Positions 44,633 to 52,652 are shown, numbered from the stretch's first letter. The stretch: 57,823 nt of DNA from an uncultured Clostridia bacterium (GCA_947623505.1 CANQGT010000013.1:1-57823), one strand, 5' to 3'. The notes: generated by a model from the sequence alone, not told the origin. Numbers and translations: made by a program.

Positions 44633-45190
44633 ATGATTAACTTGACGTCGGTTATCAATAACGGAATCAAAACGGAATACGGTGATCCCGACGAACTGCT
44701 CGAACGCGTTTCACGGGGAGATTCGGCCGCTTTTGAGGTGCTTTACAAATCGATGAAGGGCGCTGTTTACGGATATGCGCTTTCGATTCTTAAAAATACG
44801 CACGACGCGGAGGACGTGCTGCACGACTGTTTCGTGAACATTTACAAGGCCGCGCCCGCGTATCAAAGACGCGGAAAGGCGCGTTCGTGGATAATGTCCA
44901 TCACCCATAATCTCTGCGTTCAGCGGATTCGGGAAAGAAGCAAAACTTCCGATTTGCCGCAGGAGGATTGGGAGCCTTATATTGAGGGGGCGCAGCAGCT
45001 TTCTTCGGAGGACAGGCTCACGCTTGAGCAATGTATGAAACTGCTTTCCGACGAAGAGCGCCAAATCGTAACGCTCCATGCCGTGGCGGGCTTTAAGCAT
45101 CGCGAGATCGCCGAAATGCTCAATATGCCGCTGTCCACTGTTCTTTCAAAATACAACAGATCGTTAAAAAAATTAAGAGAAGCTGTTTAA
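44633..45190 (+). CDS. ECF-type RNA polymerase sigma factor
   Basis: This 185-residue sigma-70 family protein has only regions 2 and 4. Region 2 spans about residues 25-95, with the DAEDVLHDCFVNIYK core; region 4 spans about 120-180, with LLSDEERQIVTLHAVAGFKHREIAEMLNMPLSTVLSKY. It starts 14 bp ahead of a gene for a membrane anti-sigma protein, so it is probably held at the membrane until an envelope signal arrives. AAAGGA precedes the ATG. Confidence 0.9.
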   Translation: MINLTSVINNGIKTEYGDPDELLERVSRGDSAAFEVLYKSMKGAVYGYALSILKNTHDAEDVLHDCFVNIYKAAPAYQRRGKARSWIMSITHNLCVQRIRERSKTSDLPQEDWEPYIEGAQQLSSEDRLTLEQCMKLLSDEERQIVTLHAVAGFKHREIAEMLNMPLSTVLSKYNRSLKKLREAV

Positions 45191-45204
45191 CGGAGGGAAA
45201 AACG

Positions 45205-47172
45205 ATGACTAACAAGGAAATCGAAGCGAATATCAAACGCGCATTTGAAAATGCCGCGCCTGATTCTTTTGATTCCGTTATGGCGGATTGCAATGAACGA
45301 AACGGGGGTTTTGAAATTATGGAAGAAAACAAAAAGACAAGATTCAAATTCAGATACACCGGCCTTATAGCCGCCTGCGTCGCGGTGCTGATAGGCATAT
45401 TCGGCTTCGGCTATTATTTTATGAATTACGCCGTGGATTCAACCGTATCTCTTGACGTTAATCCGAGCATTGAAATTAAGGTGAACCGAGGCGAAAAGGT
45501 TCTTGAAGTCACTCCGCTCAATGAGGACGGAAAGATAGTTTTGGGAGATATGGATTTAAAGGGAAGCAGTCTTGACGTGTCCGTAAACGCTCTTATCGGT
45601 TCAATGCTGCGCAACGGTTATCTCAGCGATATTTCAAATTCCGTTCTTGTAAGCGTGGACGGAAACGATCCCGAAAGAAGCGCGCAGATGCAAAAGCGCC
45701 TTTCGGAGGAAATATCCGCGCTTCTTCAGACGGATTCCTTCAGCGGAGCCGTGCTCAGCCAAACCATTCAGCAGGACGATAATGTAAAAAACCTTGCCGA
45801 GCAATACGGTATTTCCGAGGGAAAAGCGCAGCTTATTTCTCAAATAGCGGGCAAAAATCCGCGCTACACATTTGAGGAGCTTGTTCCTCTTTCGATAAAT
45901 GAACTTAATCTTATAGCGAATCCGGGCGCTTCCGAACTTGCGGACGTTGAATCGGTAGGTTCCGCGAGCGACAAGGGATATATCGGCGAGGCGAAAGCCA
46001 AGTCAACCGCGTTAAAGCACGCCGGCGTTTCCGCGTCTGATATTTACGGATACGGATGCGAAATGGATTACGAAATGGGCAAAATGATTTACGAGATAGA
46101 ATTTAAGCGCGCGGGTTATGAATACGGTTATGATATTGACGCGTTATCCGGCAAAATTTTAAGCAGCGAAAAGGAACGCGACGACGATTATATGCCTCCC
46201 GCCGGTAACACTTCGGGCGGTAATACGGGAAGCGGTAATTCAGGTAATTCCGGCAATTCCGGCAATTCTGGTAACTCCGGCACAACTGCAAATTCCGGCA
46301 ATTCTGGTAATTCCGGCACAACCGCAAATTCCGGTAATTCCGGTGGTAATCTTATAGGCGTTTCCGCCGCGAAATCGGCCGCTTTCAAGCACGCGGGCGT
46401 TTCCTCATCAAAAGCCACTAAAGTAAAATGCAGCCTCGAATGGGAAAATGGCAAGCAGATTTACGAAGTGGAATTTGACAGCGCGGGATATGAATATAGC
46501 TACGATATAGACGCAGTAACAGGAAAGATAATTTCGCACGAAAAAGAGAGAGACGATGATTATCTGCCCGCCTCCGCAAAAACAACGACCGGTAAATCCG
46601 GCGGAAATAATTCGGGTAATTCCGGCAATTCAGGTACAACGGCAAATTCAGGCAACTCCGGCACAACCGCAAATTCGGGCAATACGGGCGGTAATCTTAT
46701 AGGCGCTTCCGCCGCAAAATCGGCCGCTTTTAAGCACGCGGGTGTTTCATCATCAAAAGCCACAAAAGTAAAATGCAGCCTTGAATGGGAGCACGGCAGG
46801 CAGGTTTACGAAGTGGAATTTGACAGCGCGGGATATGAATACAGCTATGAAATAGACGCATCGACAGGAAAGGTCGTTTCGCACGAAAAAGAGAGAGACG
46901 ACGATTATTTCAAATCCACCACGGCGGCTCCCGCCGCGCCGAGTAATTCCGGCGGCACAAAACTTGTAGGCGCGGACGCGGCAAAGGCAGCGGCGTTCAA
47001 GCACGCGGGCGTTTCTTCGGGAAGCGCTTCAAAAGTGGAATGCAGCCTCGAATGGGAAAACGGAAAGCAGATCTACGAAGTTGAATTTGACTGCGCGGGA
47101 TACGAATACAGCTATGAAATAGACGCGGTTTCCGGCAAGGTTCTTCATTACGAAAAAGATTTTGACGATTGA
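45205..47172 (+). CDS. RsgI-like anti-sigma factor with four PepSY domains
   Basis: This 655-residue protein starts with a short cytoplasmic anti-sigma segment, including APDSFDSVMADCNE, then a transmembrane helix at about 52-74. Outside the membrane is an RsgI-type domain (STVSLDVNPSIEIKVNRGEKVLEV, residues 79-102). Four PepSY domains follow at about 258-322, 381-445, 495-562 and 584-652, each with the HAGVS and EVEFD...GYEYSY cores. They are joined by linkers made of Asn-Ser-Gly and TTANSG repeats, 20-50 residues long. Successive PepSY copies are nearly identical, showing recent tandem duplication. It likely senses peptides, proteases or wall polymers and releases the ECF sigma factor encoded just upstream. 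Confidence 0.88.
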   Translation: MTNKEIEANIKRAFENAAPDSFDSVMADCNERNGGFEIMEENKKTRFKFRYTGLIAACVAVLIGIFGFGYYFMNYAVDSTVSLDVNPSIEIKVNRGEKVLEVTPLNEDGKIVLGDMDLKGSSLDVSVNALIGSMLRNGYLSDISNSVLVSVDGNDPERSAQMQKRLSEEISALLQTDSFSGAVLSQTIQQDDNVKNLAEQYGISEGKAQLISQIAGKNPRYTFEELVPLSINELNLIANPGASELADVESVGSASDKGYIGEAKAKSTALKHAGVSASDIYGYGCEMDYEMGKMIYEIEFKRAGYEYGYDIDALSGKILSSEKERDDDYMPPAGNTSGGNTGSGNSGNSGNSGNSGNSGTTANSGNSGNSGTTANSGNSGGNLIGVSAAKSAAFKHAGVSSSKATKVKCSLEWENGKQIYEVEFDSAGYEYSYDIDAVTGKIISHEKERDDDYLPASAKTTTGKSGGNNSGNSGNSGTTANSGNSGTTANSGNTGGNLIGASAAKSAAFKHAGVSSSKATKVKCSLEWEHGRQVYEVEFDSAGYEYSYEIDASTGKVVSHEKERDDDYFKSTTAAPAAPSNSGGTKLVGADAAKAAAFKHAGVSSGSASKVECSLEWENGKQIYEVEFDCAGYEYSYEIDAVSGKVLHYEKDFDD

Positions 47173-47341
47173 TTTCGGCTTTCTCTCGTCGGAAAACCTC
47201 TGCGATAAAATCAAATATTTCGGGAAAAATATTATCGCCTGCTTATTGCGGGCGGTAATTTTTTTTGCCTTTGTTTTTTCACCGATTGACTGCCGTTTAA
47301 AAAAGTTGTATGATTTTGTTGAAAAGAGAGGAAGTATCAAA

Positions 47342-48712
47342 ATGAAGCGGAAGCCCGAACGTAAAAAAATAATTATAATCGCATTGACCGCGGCAATTTT
47401 GCTGTGCGCCGCGGTGATCGTTTCCGTTATCGTTATAAATTCAAAGGCGCTTGTTGTTGAAATAGAGGAAAACGCCGTTGTAAACATAAATGAAACGGCA
47501 GACAATTATCAGTTTGTAAAGAAGTTGAAAAACGGTAAAATCATTACGGAAAAAGCGGCGATAGACACTTCATCGCTCGGCGAACGGGAGGTAACTCTTA
47601 AAATAAAGTCCGATTTGGGAAAGGAAAAAGTATTTTCCTTCAAAGTTTACGTAGTGGATAACGAAATCCCGAAAATAAAGTTTAACGCTTCTGTTGTGGC
47701 CGACGTCGGAAAAGAAATCGATTTGCTTCAGAACATATCTGTTACGGATAACTCAAACGAAAAGATAATCCCCGCCGTGGAGGGAAACTATGATATTAAT
47801 AAAATCGGCGATTACAGGCTTAAATATACGGCTGTGGATTCCTCCTTAAATAAAGCGGAGGAAGAGTTTGTGCTATCGGTAGTTGACAGAGAGGGTCCGA
47901 CGATAAAATTCAAGAACTATATTGAAACCACCGTCGGCAAAAAAATAGATTTGCTTGCCGGAGTTTCGGCAACGGACAATTACGACGGCAAAGTTGACGT
48001 TTCCGTTGAGGGAAACTGCGACATAAACAAGGCGGGCAAATACACGCTGAAATACGTTGCGGTCGATTCCTCATCAAACAAAACGGAAAAACAGTTTACC
48101 GTGCGTGTTTTGGAAGAAGAGACGCAAACCCCCGTCTATACGCCGGACAGAACTTTTACCACTTCAAAAGGTTTTAAAGGCGAGACCAAAAACGGCGTAA
48201 CCTATATAGACGGTTATTTGATTGCCAACAAAACCTATTCTCTTCCGAGCAGTTACGGAAACGGGCTCACCTCAAAAATGCAGTCGGCGTTTAAATCAAT
48301 GCGTGCGGCGGCGAAAAGCGATGGGCTGAATATTTATATTTCAAGCGGTTACCGCTCTTATTCAACGCAGAAAAAGCTTTACAACAGATACGTCCGCGAG
48401 GACGGCGCCAAAAAGGCGGACACTTATTCGGCGAGGCCGGGTCATTCAGAGCACCAGTCGGGGCTTGCGGCAGATCTGAATATAATCGGCGATGAGTTCG
48501 CGGGAACGCCCGAGGCAAAATGGCTCAACAAAAACTGCTATAAATACGGCTTTATTTTAAGGTATCCCAAGGGCAAAACGGACGAAACGGGATATAAGTA
48601 CGAGCCGTGGCATTTTCGCTATGTCGGAACGGAGCTTGCCGAAAAGCTCTATAACGGCGGCGATTGGATAACAATGGAGGACTATTTCGGAATAACAAGC
48701 GTTTATCAGTAA
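47342..48712 (+). CDS. VanY-type D-alanyl-D-alanine carboxypeptidase with two Ig-like domains
   Basis: This 456-residue envelope peptidase has an N-terminal membrane anchor (residues 9-33). A ~60-residue beta segment and two DUF5011-like Ig domains (about 110-190 and 190-265, each with the VTDN/ATDNYDG and YxLKYxAVDSS pattern) precede the zinc peptidase. The catalytic part has ISSGYRSYSTQ, HSEHQSGLAADLNI (His and Asp zinc ligands) and EPWHFRYVG (His ligand), the M15B/VanY set. It trims D-Ala from wall stem peptides. The ATG at 47342 has GAGAGGAAG upstream; the longer open frame from 47162 overlaps the anti-sigma gene and is rejected. It may belong to the regulon of the sigma factor upstream. 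Confidence 0.92.
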   Translation: MKRKPERKKIIIIALTAAILLCAAVIVSVIVINSKALVVEIEENAVVNINETADNYQFVKKLKNGKIITEKAAIDTSSLGEREVTLKIKSDLGKEKVFSFKVYVVDNEIPKIKFNASVVADVGKEIDLLQNISVTDNSNEKIIPAVEGNYDINKIGDYRLKYTAVDSSLNKAEEEFVLSVVDREGPTIKFKNYIETTVGKKIDLLAGVSATDNYDGKVDVSVEGNCDINKAGKYTLKYVAVDSSSNKTEKQFTVRVLEEETQTPVYTPDRTFTTSKGFKGETKNGVTYIDGYLIANKTYSLPSSYGNGLTSKMQSAFKSMRAAAKSDGLNIYISSGYRSYSTQKKLYNRYVREDGAKKADTYSARPGHSEHQSGLAADLNIIGDEFAGTPEAKWLNKNCYKYGFILRYPKGKTDETGYKYEPWHFRYVGTELAEKLYNGGDWITMEDYFGITSVYQ

Positions 48713-48753
48713 AGAAAAGCGTTTTGAAATAAAAAATCGGTTAATTTTTGGAG

Positions 48754-48793
48754 AAATCCCGAAAGGCGTGTTATTTGCCTTTCGGGATTTTTT
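48754..48793 (+). terminator. Strong terminator after the VanY gene
   Basis: A 14-bp stem (AAATCCCGAAAGGC / GCCTTTCGGGATTT) with a 9-nt loop is followed by TTTCGG; counting the 3' arm, the T run is six. Between here and 49017 no gene or RNA was recognised. Confidence 0.85.
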
Positions 48794-49017
48794 CGGTGCG
48801 TTTCGATTATTACTGTGAATTTTAAAATGTGTATATGCTGTGTGTCGAAAGCCAAACAATATATCTCGAAGTCTTCCGGGTCATAATAAACTTTTATCAA
48901 ATCAATAAACGCTTGATTTTTGATTTATGCCCTTTCAGAAGCATTTTCTGCATATAACTCTACTGTGTATTGAGGAAATAATTCTTTGAAAAATAATACT
49001 GACCTCTCTAATAATTA

Positions 49018-49054
49018 AGCACCGCAACTTTGCATAAGAATTGCGGTGCTTTTT
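49018..49054. terminator. Original terminator of the initiator tRNA, now displaced
   Basis: A perfect 10-bp stem AGCACCGCAA / TTGCGGTGCT with a 13-nt loop abuts the left 45-bp tRNA fragment. On the minus strand it would directly follow the tRNA 3' end if the integrated element were removed. Confidence 0.75.
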
Positions 49055-49098
49055 GGTTGCGGGGGATGGACTTGAACCACCGACCTCCGGGTTATGAG
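49054..49098 (-). other. attL: 45-bp copy of the tRNA-fMet 3' end
   Basis: Identical over 45 bp to 52653-52697, comprising the CCA end, T arm and anticodon arm side of the initiator tRNA. It is the left direct repeat that bounds the integrated element; sequence identity ends abruptly at 49098. Confidence 0.93.
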
Positions 49099-49357
49099 GC
49101 GATTGATTGAATTCCCTATTAGATTTATTCAATGCTATATAATGCCTTGAATTCTGCGTGGTTATGCGATATTTTGAGTGTTTGCTTACATTGATAAAAT
49201 GTGTGTAAAGAAAGTAAAATTTTAAAAATGTTAGAAAAGTGTTAGAAAAACTTAGAGACAGAATATTGTGTGTGCAGATTTCGGGCGTATCGGGGCCCCA
49301 AAAGTTTTTGGGGCTCCCGCCCTAATCTCACACCTCAAGATTAACGATACAGTTGAA
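49099..49357. other. Left-end non-coding region of the element
   Basis: It contains two tandem GTTAGAAAA motifs at 49230-49249, which also occur at the right end (52585-52605) and are probable integrase arm sites. A very stable hairpin lies at 49283-49322: GGGCG, TATC bulge, GGGGCCCCAAAA, then TTTTGGGGCTCC and CGCCC. No gene was seen. Confidence 0.65.
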
Positions 49358-49382
49358 AGCACCTATGATTTTCATAGGTGCT
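49358..49382 (-). terminator. Hairpin after the element repressor gene
   Basis: An 11-bp stem AGCACCTATGA / TCATAGGTGCT ends one base before the stop codon of the repressor. On the minus strand it is followed by TTCAACTG, so termination may be weak. Confidence 0.65.
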
Positions 49383-49856
49383 CTAAGTCTTATTGTTATT
49401 ATACTCTGTGAGTTGTTCTCCCATTTTTGAAAAAGCATCTGTCATTGCTTGTATCATTTCAGCAAATTGCGGATTAATTTCATTTTCTCTATCTGTAATC
49501 ATTTCTCTTAATTCTGCTAATTGATTATTCATTACATCAATTTGTTTTTGTGCGTCAAAATTAGCTTTGGATATCCTTTTTGTCTGTAAAATAACATCTG
49601 TTGCAACTCCAAAAAGAATTGATAACCTAACTATTATTTCAGCAGGTGCTTCTCTTGTTCCATTTTCATATGCACTATATGTTACAGGTTTAATTCCTAT
49701 ATAGTTTGCGATTTCAGACTGTGTCAACCCACTTGCTCGCCTTAATGCTCCAAGCATTTCTCCTATTAATACTTTTCGCTCAGAAACATCAAATACATTT
49801 CCGTATGTTTTTAATTCTTCAAGATGTAATTCTATTTTTTTCTTTTCTTTCCCCAT
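49383..49856 (-). CDS. XRE family repressor of the integrated element
   Basis: This 157-residue protein has a helix-turn-helix at about residues 27-85 (ALRRASGLTQSEIANYIGIKPVTYSAYENG) preceded by a short basic arm and followed by a coiled-coil-prone C-terminal tail (DAQKQIDVMNNQLAELREMI). It resembles CI-type regulators without a peptidase domain. It is divergent from rep across a 400-bp regulatory region that has two related 13-bp palindromes on either side of the rep promoter. Control of replication and of the integrase operon is the likely role. The coding sequence is AT-rich like the rest of the element. Confidence 0.85.
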   Translation of the reverse strand: MGKEKKKIELHLEELKTYGNVFDVSERKVLIGEMLGALRRASGLTQSEIANYIGIKPVTYSAYENGTREAPAEIIVRLSILFGVATDVILQTKRISKANFDAQKQIDVMNNQLAELREMITDRENEINPQFAEMIQAMTDAFSKMGEQLTEYNNNKT

Positions 49857-50119
49857 ATTCCTGCTCCTTTAAACTTGTCAATTCAAAAAAATACGCTGTG
49901 GTTAAAAGTATGCCGCATTCCCATAATTGCAACTGAAAGTGTGCCGTTGTTTAAACTGCTTTATACAACATATGAGCGCGTTACTGTTTAAGTTGCGTTC
50001 AGGGGCAACGCCCTTGAGCGTTTAAGCGGTCTAACTGTTTAAACTACGCCCCTCGTTAAGTAGTGTAGCAGATTTAAACAAAAAAATCAATACAAAATGT
50101 AGAATTTACATTTTACCTC
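49857..50119. promoter_or_regulatory. Regulatory region between repressor and rep, first part
   Basis: Two TGTTTAAACT palindromic motifs (about 49948 and 50027) and a CAGGGG-CAA-CGCCCTTG hairpin (50000-50016) lie here. A palindrome TGTAGA-A-TTTACA is at 50098-50110, just upstream of the rep -35 box. No gene was seen. Confidence 0.55.
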
Positions 50120-50148
50120 TTGACACACAAAATTTTATGGATTATTAT
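50120..50148 (+). promoter_or_regulatory. Promoter of the rep-xis-int operon
   Basis: A perfect TTGACA at 50120-50125 and TATTAT at 50143-50148 with 17-bp spacing. A second palindrome, TGTAGA-G-TCTACA, lies at 50164-50176 near the expected start of transcription. Confidence 0.8.
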
Positions 50149-50184
50149 GGTTTTACAATCTGCTGTAGAGTCTACAAATTGTAA

Positions 50185-50232
50185 ACGCAAGAGTTAGTAT
50201 TACCTCTTGCGTACAAGTGTACAGCGTACAAG
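50185..50232 (+). other. CRESS-type replication origin: nonanucleotide stem-loop plus iterons
   Basis: A perfect 9-bp stem, ACGCAAGAG (50185-50193) / CTCTTGCGT (50204-50212), displays the 10-nt loop TTAGTATTAC. TAGTATTAC (50195-50203) is the nonanucleotide of circovirus origins, where Rep nicks between the last T and AC. Immediately after, three heptamers GTACAAG, GTACAGC, GTACAAG (50211-50217, 50219-50225, 50226-50232) look like Rep-binding iterons. It lies between the rep promoter and the rep coding region. Confidence 0.88.
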
Positions 50233-50258
50233 AATTTTGTTGAAAGGAGATGTGAAAA

Positions 50259-51203
50259 ATAGCACGCAAAAAATCAAGTCGTAAATATCAGCTTACAATT
50301 AACAACCCTATTGATAAAGGTTATTCGCACGAAACGATAAAACTAATAATGGAACAGTTCTCCATTGTATATTGGTGTATGTGTGATGAAGTAGGTAAAG
50401 AAGGCACATATCATACACATATATTCTTTATTGCAAAAAACGGAGTTATGTTTGATACAGTACAAAAACGCTTTTATGGTGCACATATAGAAGCTGTTAA
50501 AGGCAGTAACGAAGATAACTACAATTATATCCGCAAAATCGGTGAAAAATATTCAGATAAACAGGAAACAAATTTATCTGATACCTTTGAAGAATTCGGC
50601 ACGCTTCCTGCCGATAGAATATCTGGTAATTCATTGACGGCTGAAATATTTGAAATGATTGAAAACGGAAGCAGTGACTATGAAATATTGACTACATTTC
50701 CAAGCGCATTAAAAAGCATAGAGCCTATTAGAAAGGCAAGACAAGTTGTCGAAGAAGAAAAAGGAAAGAAAACATTTAGAAACTTGAAAGTATATTATTA
50801 TTGGGGCAAAACAGGGGCAGGAAAAACTCGCACAATAATGGAAAAATACGGATACGAAAATGTTTACAGAATAACAAACTATGAACACCCATTTGATAAT
50901 TACCAAGGCGAAAAAGTTATATTATTTGACGAATTCAGAAGCAGTTTAAAAATCAGCGATATGCTTACATATCTTGATGGTTATCCCGTTATGCTGCCCT
51001 GTAGATATTCAAATAGAGTTGCACTATTTGATACTGTTTATTTTGCAACAAATATCCCTATTGAAAAACAATACGAAAATATACAGTCATCTGAGCCTGA
51101 AACATACAAGGCATTTTTAAGGCGTATTCACGAAATTAAAGAGATACGGGAACAGCCCGTACAAATTAAAACCTGTACAGTAGATTTTGAAATTATAGAT
51201 TGA
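50259..51203 (+). CDS. rep: CRESS-DNA virus-type replication initiator (HUH endonuclease + SF3 helicase)
   Basis: This 314-residue rolling-circle initiator has motif I YQLTINNP (about residues 10-17), motif II HTHIFF with the HUH histidines at 52 and 54, and motif III NYIRKIG with the nicking Tyr near 90 and Lys near 93. The SF3 helicase follows: Walker A GKTGAGKT (183-190), Walker B VILFDEF (220-226) and motif C ATNIPI (263-268). This is the circovirus/geminivirus-like architecture. The conserved N terminus (IARKKSSRKYQLT) can only be reached from an ATA codon at 50259, 9 nt after AGGAG; the first ATG (50349) would lose motif I. An in-frame TGA lies just upstream. So either AUA initiates, or an ATG has mutated. 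Confidence 0.9.
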   Translation: MARKKSSRKYQLTINNPIDKGYSHETIKLIMEQFSIVYWCMCDEVGKEGTYHTHIFFIAKNGVMFDTVQKRFYGAHIEAVKGSNEDNYNYIRKIGEKYSDKQETNLSDTFEEFGTLPADRISGNSLTAEIFEMIENGSSDYEILTTFPSALKSIEPIRKARQVVEEEKGKKTFRNLKVYYYWGKTGAGKTRTIMEKYGYENVYRITNYEHPFDNYQGEKVILFDEFRSSLKISDMLTYLDGYPVMLPCRYSNRVALFDTVYFATNIPIEKQYENIQSSEPETYKAFLRRIHEIKEIREQPVQIKTCTVDFEIID

Positions 51204-51231
51204 TTATTAAAACTGTGTAAGGAGAAATGCG

Positions 51232-51414
51232 ATGTTTGACGAATACCCCGATATTTTAACCGTACAAGACATTATGCGGGCTTTAGATATAGGGCGAAAT
51301 AAAGCATATAGTATGCTTAAACAAAATCAAATAAAAAGTATTAAAATCGGAAGTGTTTACAGAATTCCGAAAATATATTTGATTGAATTTGTATATAAAA
51401 CTGTATCGGTTTAA
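51232..51414 (+). CDS. Excisionase-like small helix-turn-helix protein
   Basis: This 60-residue protein is a single winged helix-turn-helix of the MerR/excisionase (HTH_17) type: ILTVQDIMRALDIGRNKAYSML, then IKSIKIGSVYRIPKIYLIEF. AAGGAGA precedes the ATG. It lies between rep and the integrase gene (gaps of 28 and 24 bp), the usual position of a recombination directionality factor, so it probably directs excision. Confidence 0.85.
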   Translation: MFDEYPDILTVQDIMRALDIGRNKAYSMLKQNQIKSIKIGSVYRIPKIYLIEFVYKTVSV

Positions 51415-51438
51415 TCTATCTGTCGGAAAGGAGTAACA

Positions 51439-52581
51439 ATGACAGGAAACCTGCAAATAAAAAACGGCAAATACTATGCCGTATTAAATCTTAAAGTTGA
51501 CGGAAAAAGAAAACAAAAATGGGTTAATATGAATTTATCTGAAAAATGCTCAAAAAAAGAGCGTGACAAAAAATTCAGAGATATTCTTAATCAATATGAA
51601 ATAAACCCGCAATTAAATAATTCAACTGTTTTGTTTTCCGAATATGTAACTATGTGGTTAAAAGAAGCAAAAATCAAAGTTGATACAGTTACATATCAAC
51701 ATTACGAAAATGACGCTAACAATCACATAATACCATACTTTAAGAATTCAAAAACTAAAGTAATTGATATTAACAGACAAATTTTACAAGATTACTTTAA
51801 CACAAAATTTGAAAATGGCAGATTAGACGGCAAAGGCGGTTTATCTGCAAAAACACTGCGACACCATAAAAACATAATTCATCAGACACTTGAACTTGCT
51901 GTAATGAATAAAATCATTTTAAGTAATCCGTGCAATAATATAACGCTTCCAAAAGTAGAAAAAAACACATACAAGTTTTTCAACTTAGAGGAAATAAAAC
52001 AATTTCTTAATGCCGTTAAAAACGAGCCTTTATATCTGCTATATTTATTCACTGCACTCTATGGCTTGCGCCGTAGTGAAGTTTTGGGGATAAAATGGGA
52101 TAGTATTGATATAAACGCTAAAAGGCTAACTATTCAGCATACAAGAACAAGGTGCAACGAAATAATTGAAAAGGATAAAACAAAGACAAAATCAAGCTTG
52201 CGTAGTTTTCCTTTATCTGATGATGTTGTTAATTTAATTGTTAAGCTTAAGTTACAAGAAAACCGAAATAAAAAGCTTTTCGGTAAAGACTATGTATCAA
52301 ACAATTATGTATTCAAATGGGAAAATGGCAGACCTTATGACCCCGATTATATTACGCATAAGTTTTCTAAAACACTTAAAAAATATGGATTTAAACATAT
52401 TTCATTTCACGGATTGCGCCATAGCTGTGGCAGTCTTTTGAATGAGCAAGGCTTTACATTAAAAGATATTCAAGAGTGGCTCGGTCACGCTGATATACAA
52501 ACTACTGCTAATATCTATTTGCACTTAGATACTAAGCGAAAAGAAAATATATCTAATTCCATATCAAGCGCATTAATATAA
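51439..52581 (+). CDS. int: Tyrosine recombinase/integrase of the element
   Basis: This 380-residue site-specific recombinase has an N-terminal arm-binding domain (QIKNGKYYAVLNLKVDGKRKQKW), a SAM-like core-binding domain at about 60-165, and a catalytic domain with R211 in ALYGLRRSEVLG, H324 and R327 in HGLRHSCG, H350 in LGHADIQTT and the nucleophile Y360. All catalytic residues are present, so it looks active. It lies next to the right attachment site, 71 bp from the tRNA, as in most tRNA-targeting elements. GGAAAGGAG precedes the ATG. Arm sites may be the GTTAGAAAA pairs at both ends. Confidence 0.93.
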   Translation: MTGNLQIKNGKYYAVLNLKVDGKRKQKWVNMNLSEKCSKKERDKKFRDILNQYEINPQLNNSTVLFSEYVTMWLKEAKIKVDTVTYQHYENDANNHIIPYFKNSKTKVIDINRQILQDYFNTKFENGRLDGKGGLSAKTLRHHKNIIHQTLELAVMNKIILSNPCNNITLPKVEKNTYKFFNLEEIKQFLNAVKNEPLYLLYLFTALYGLRRSEVLGIKWDSIDINAKRLTIQHTRTRCNEIIEKDKTKTKSSLRSFPLSDDVVNLIVKLKLQENRNKKLFGKDYVSNNYVFKWENGRPYDPDYITHKFSKTLKKYGFKHISFHGLRHSCGSLLNEQGFTLKDIQEWLGHADIQTTANIYLHLDTKRKENISNSISSALI

Positions 52582-52584
52582 AAT

Positions 52585-52605
52585 GTTAGAAAAAGTGTTA
52601 GAAAA
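52585..52605 (+). repeat. Right copy of paired GTTAGAAAA motifs
   Basis: GTTAGAAAAA at 52585-52594 and GTTAGAAAA at 52597-52605 match the left pair at 49230-49249 in sequence and orientation. Positions near both ends of the element suggest integrase arm-type binding sites. Confidence 0.6.
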
Positions 52606-52617
52606 TCACAAAAATAA

Positions 52618-52647
52618 ATAGAGCCAAGTATAAAAATTTGGCTCTAT
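52618..52647 (-). terminator. Element-supplied terminator for the tRNA-fMet gene
   Basis: A 10-bp stem ATAGAGCCAA / TTGGCTCTAT with a 10-nt loop, followed on the minus strand by TTATTTTTG, lies 5 bp past the tRNA 3' end. It could also end the integrase transcript. Confidence 0.78.
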
Positions 52648-52652
52648 CACAA

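Noticed and set aside
46200-46700. Tandem repeat DNA as a possible CRISPR array
   Set aside because: The repeats are in frame and encode Asn-Ser-Gly linkers and PepSY domains; there are no regular unique spacers.
48706-48900. 64-codon minus-strand frame starting at TTG
   Set aside because: It reads through a strong terminator stem, has no ribosome site and no recognisable domain; the first part might be a gene remnant but cannot be supported.
49055-49130. Second tRNA gene at the left end
   Set aside because: Only the 45-bp 3' part is present; the D arm and acceptor 5' strand are missing, so it is an att fragment.
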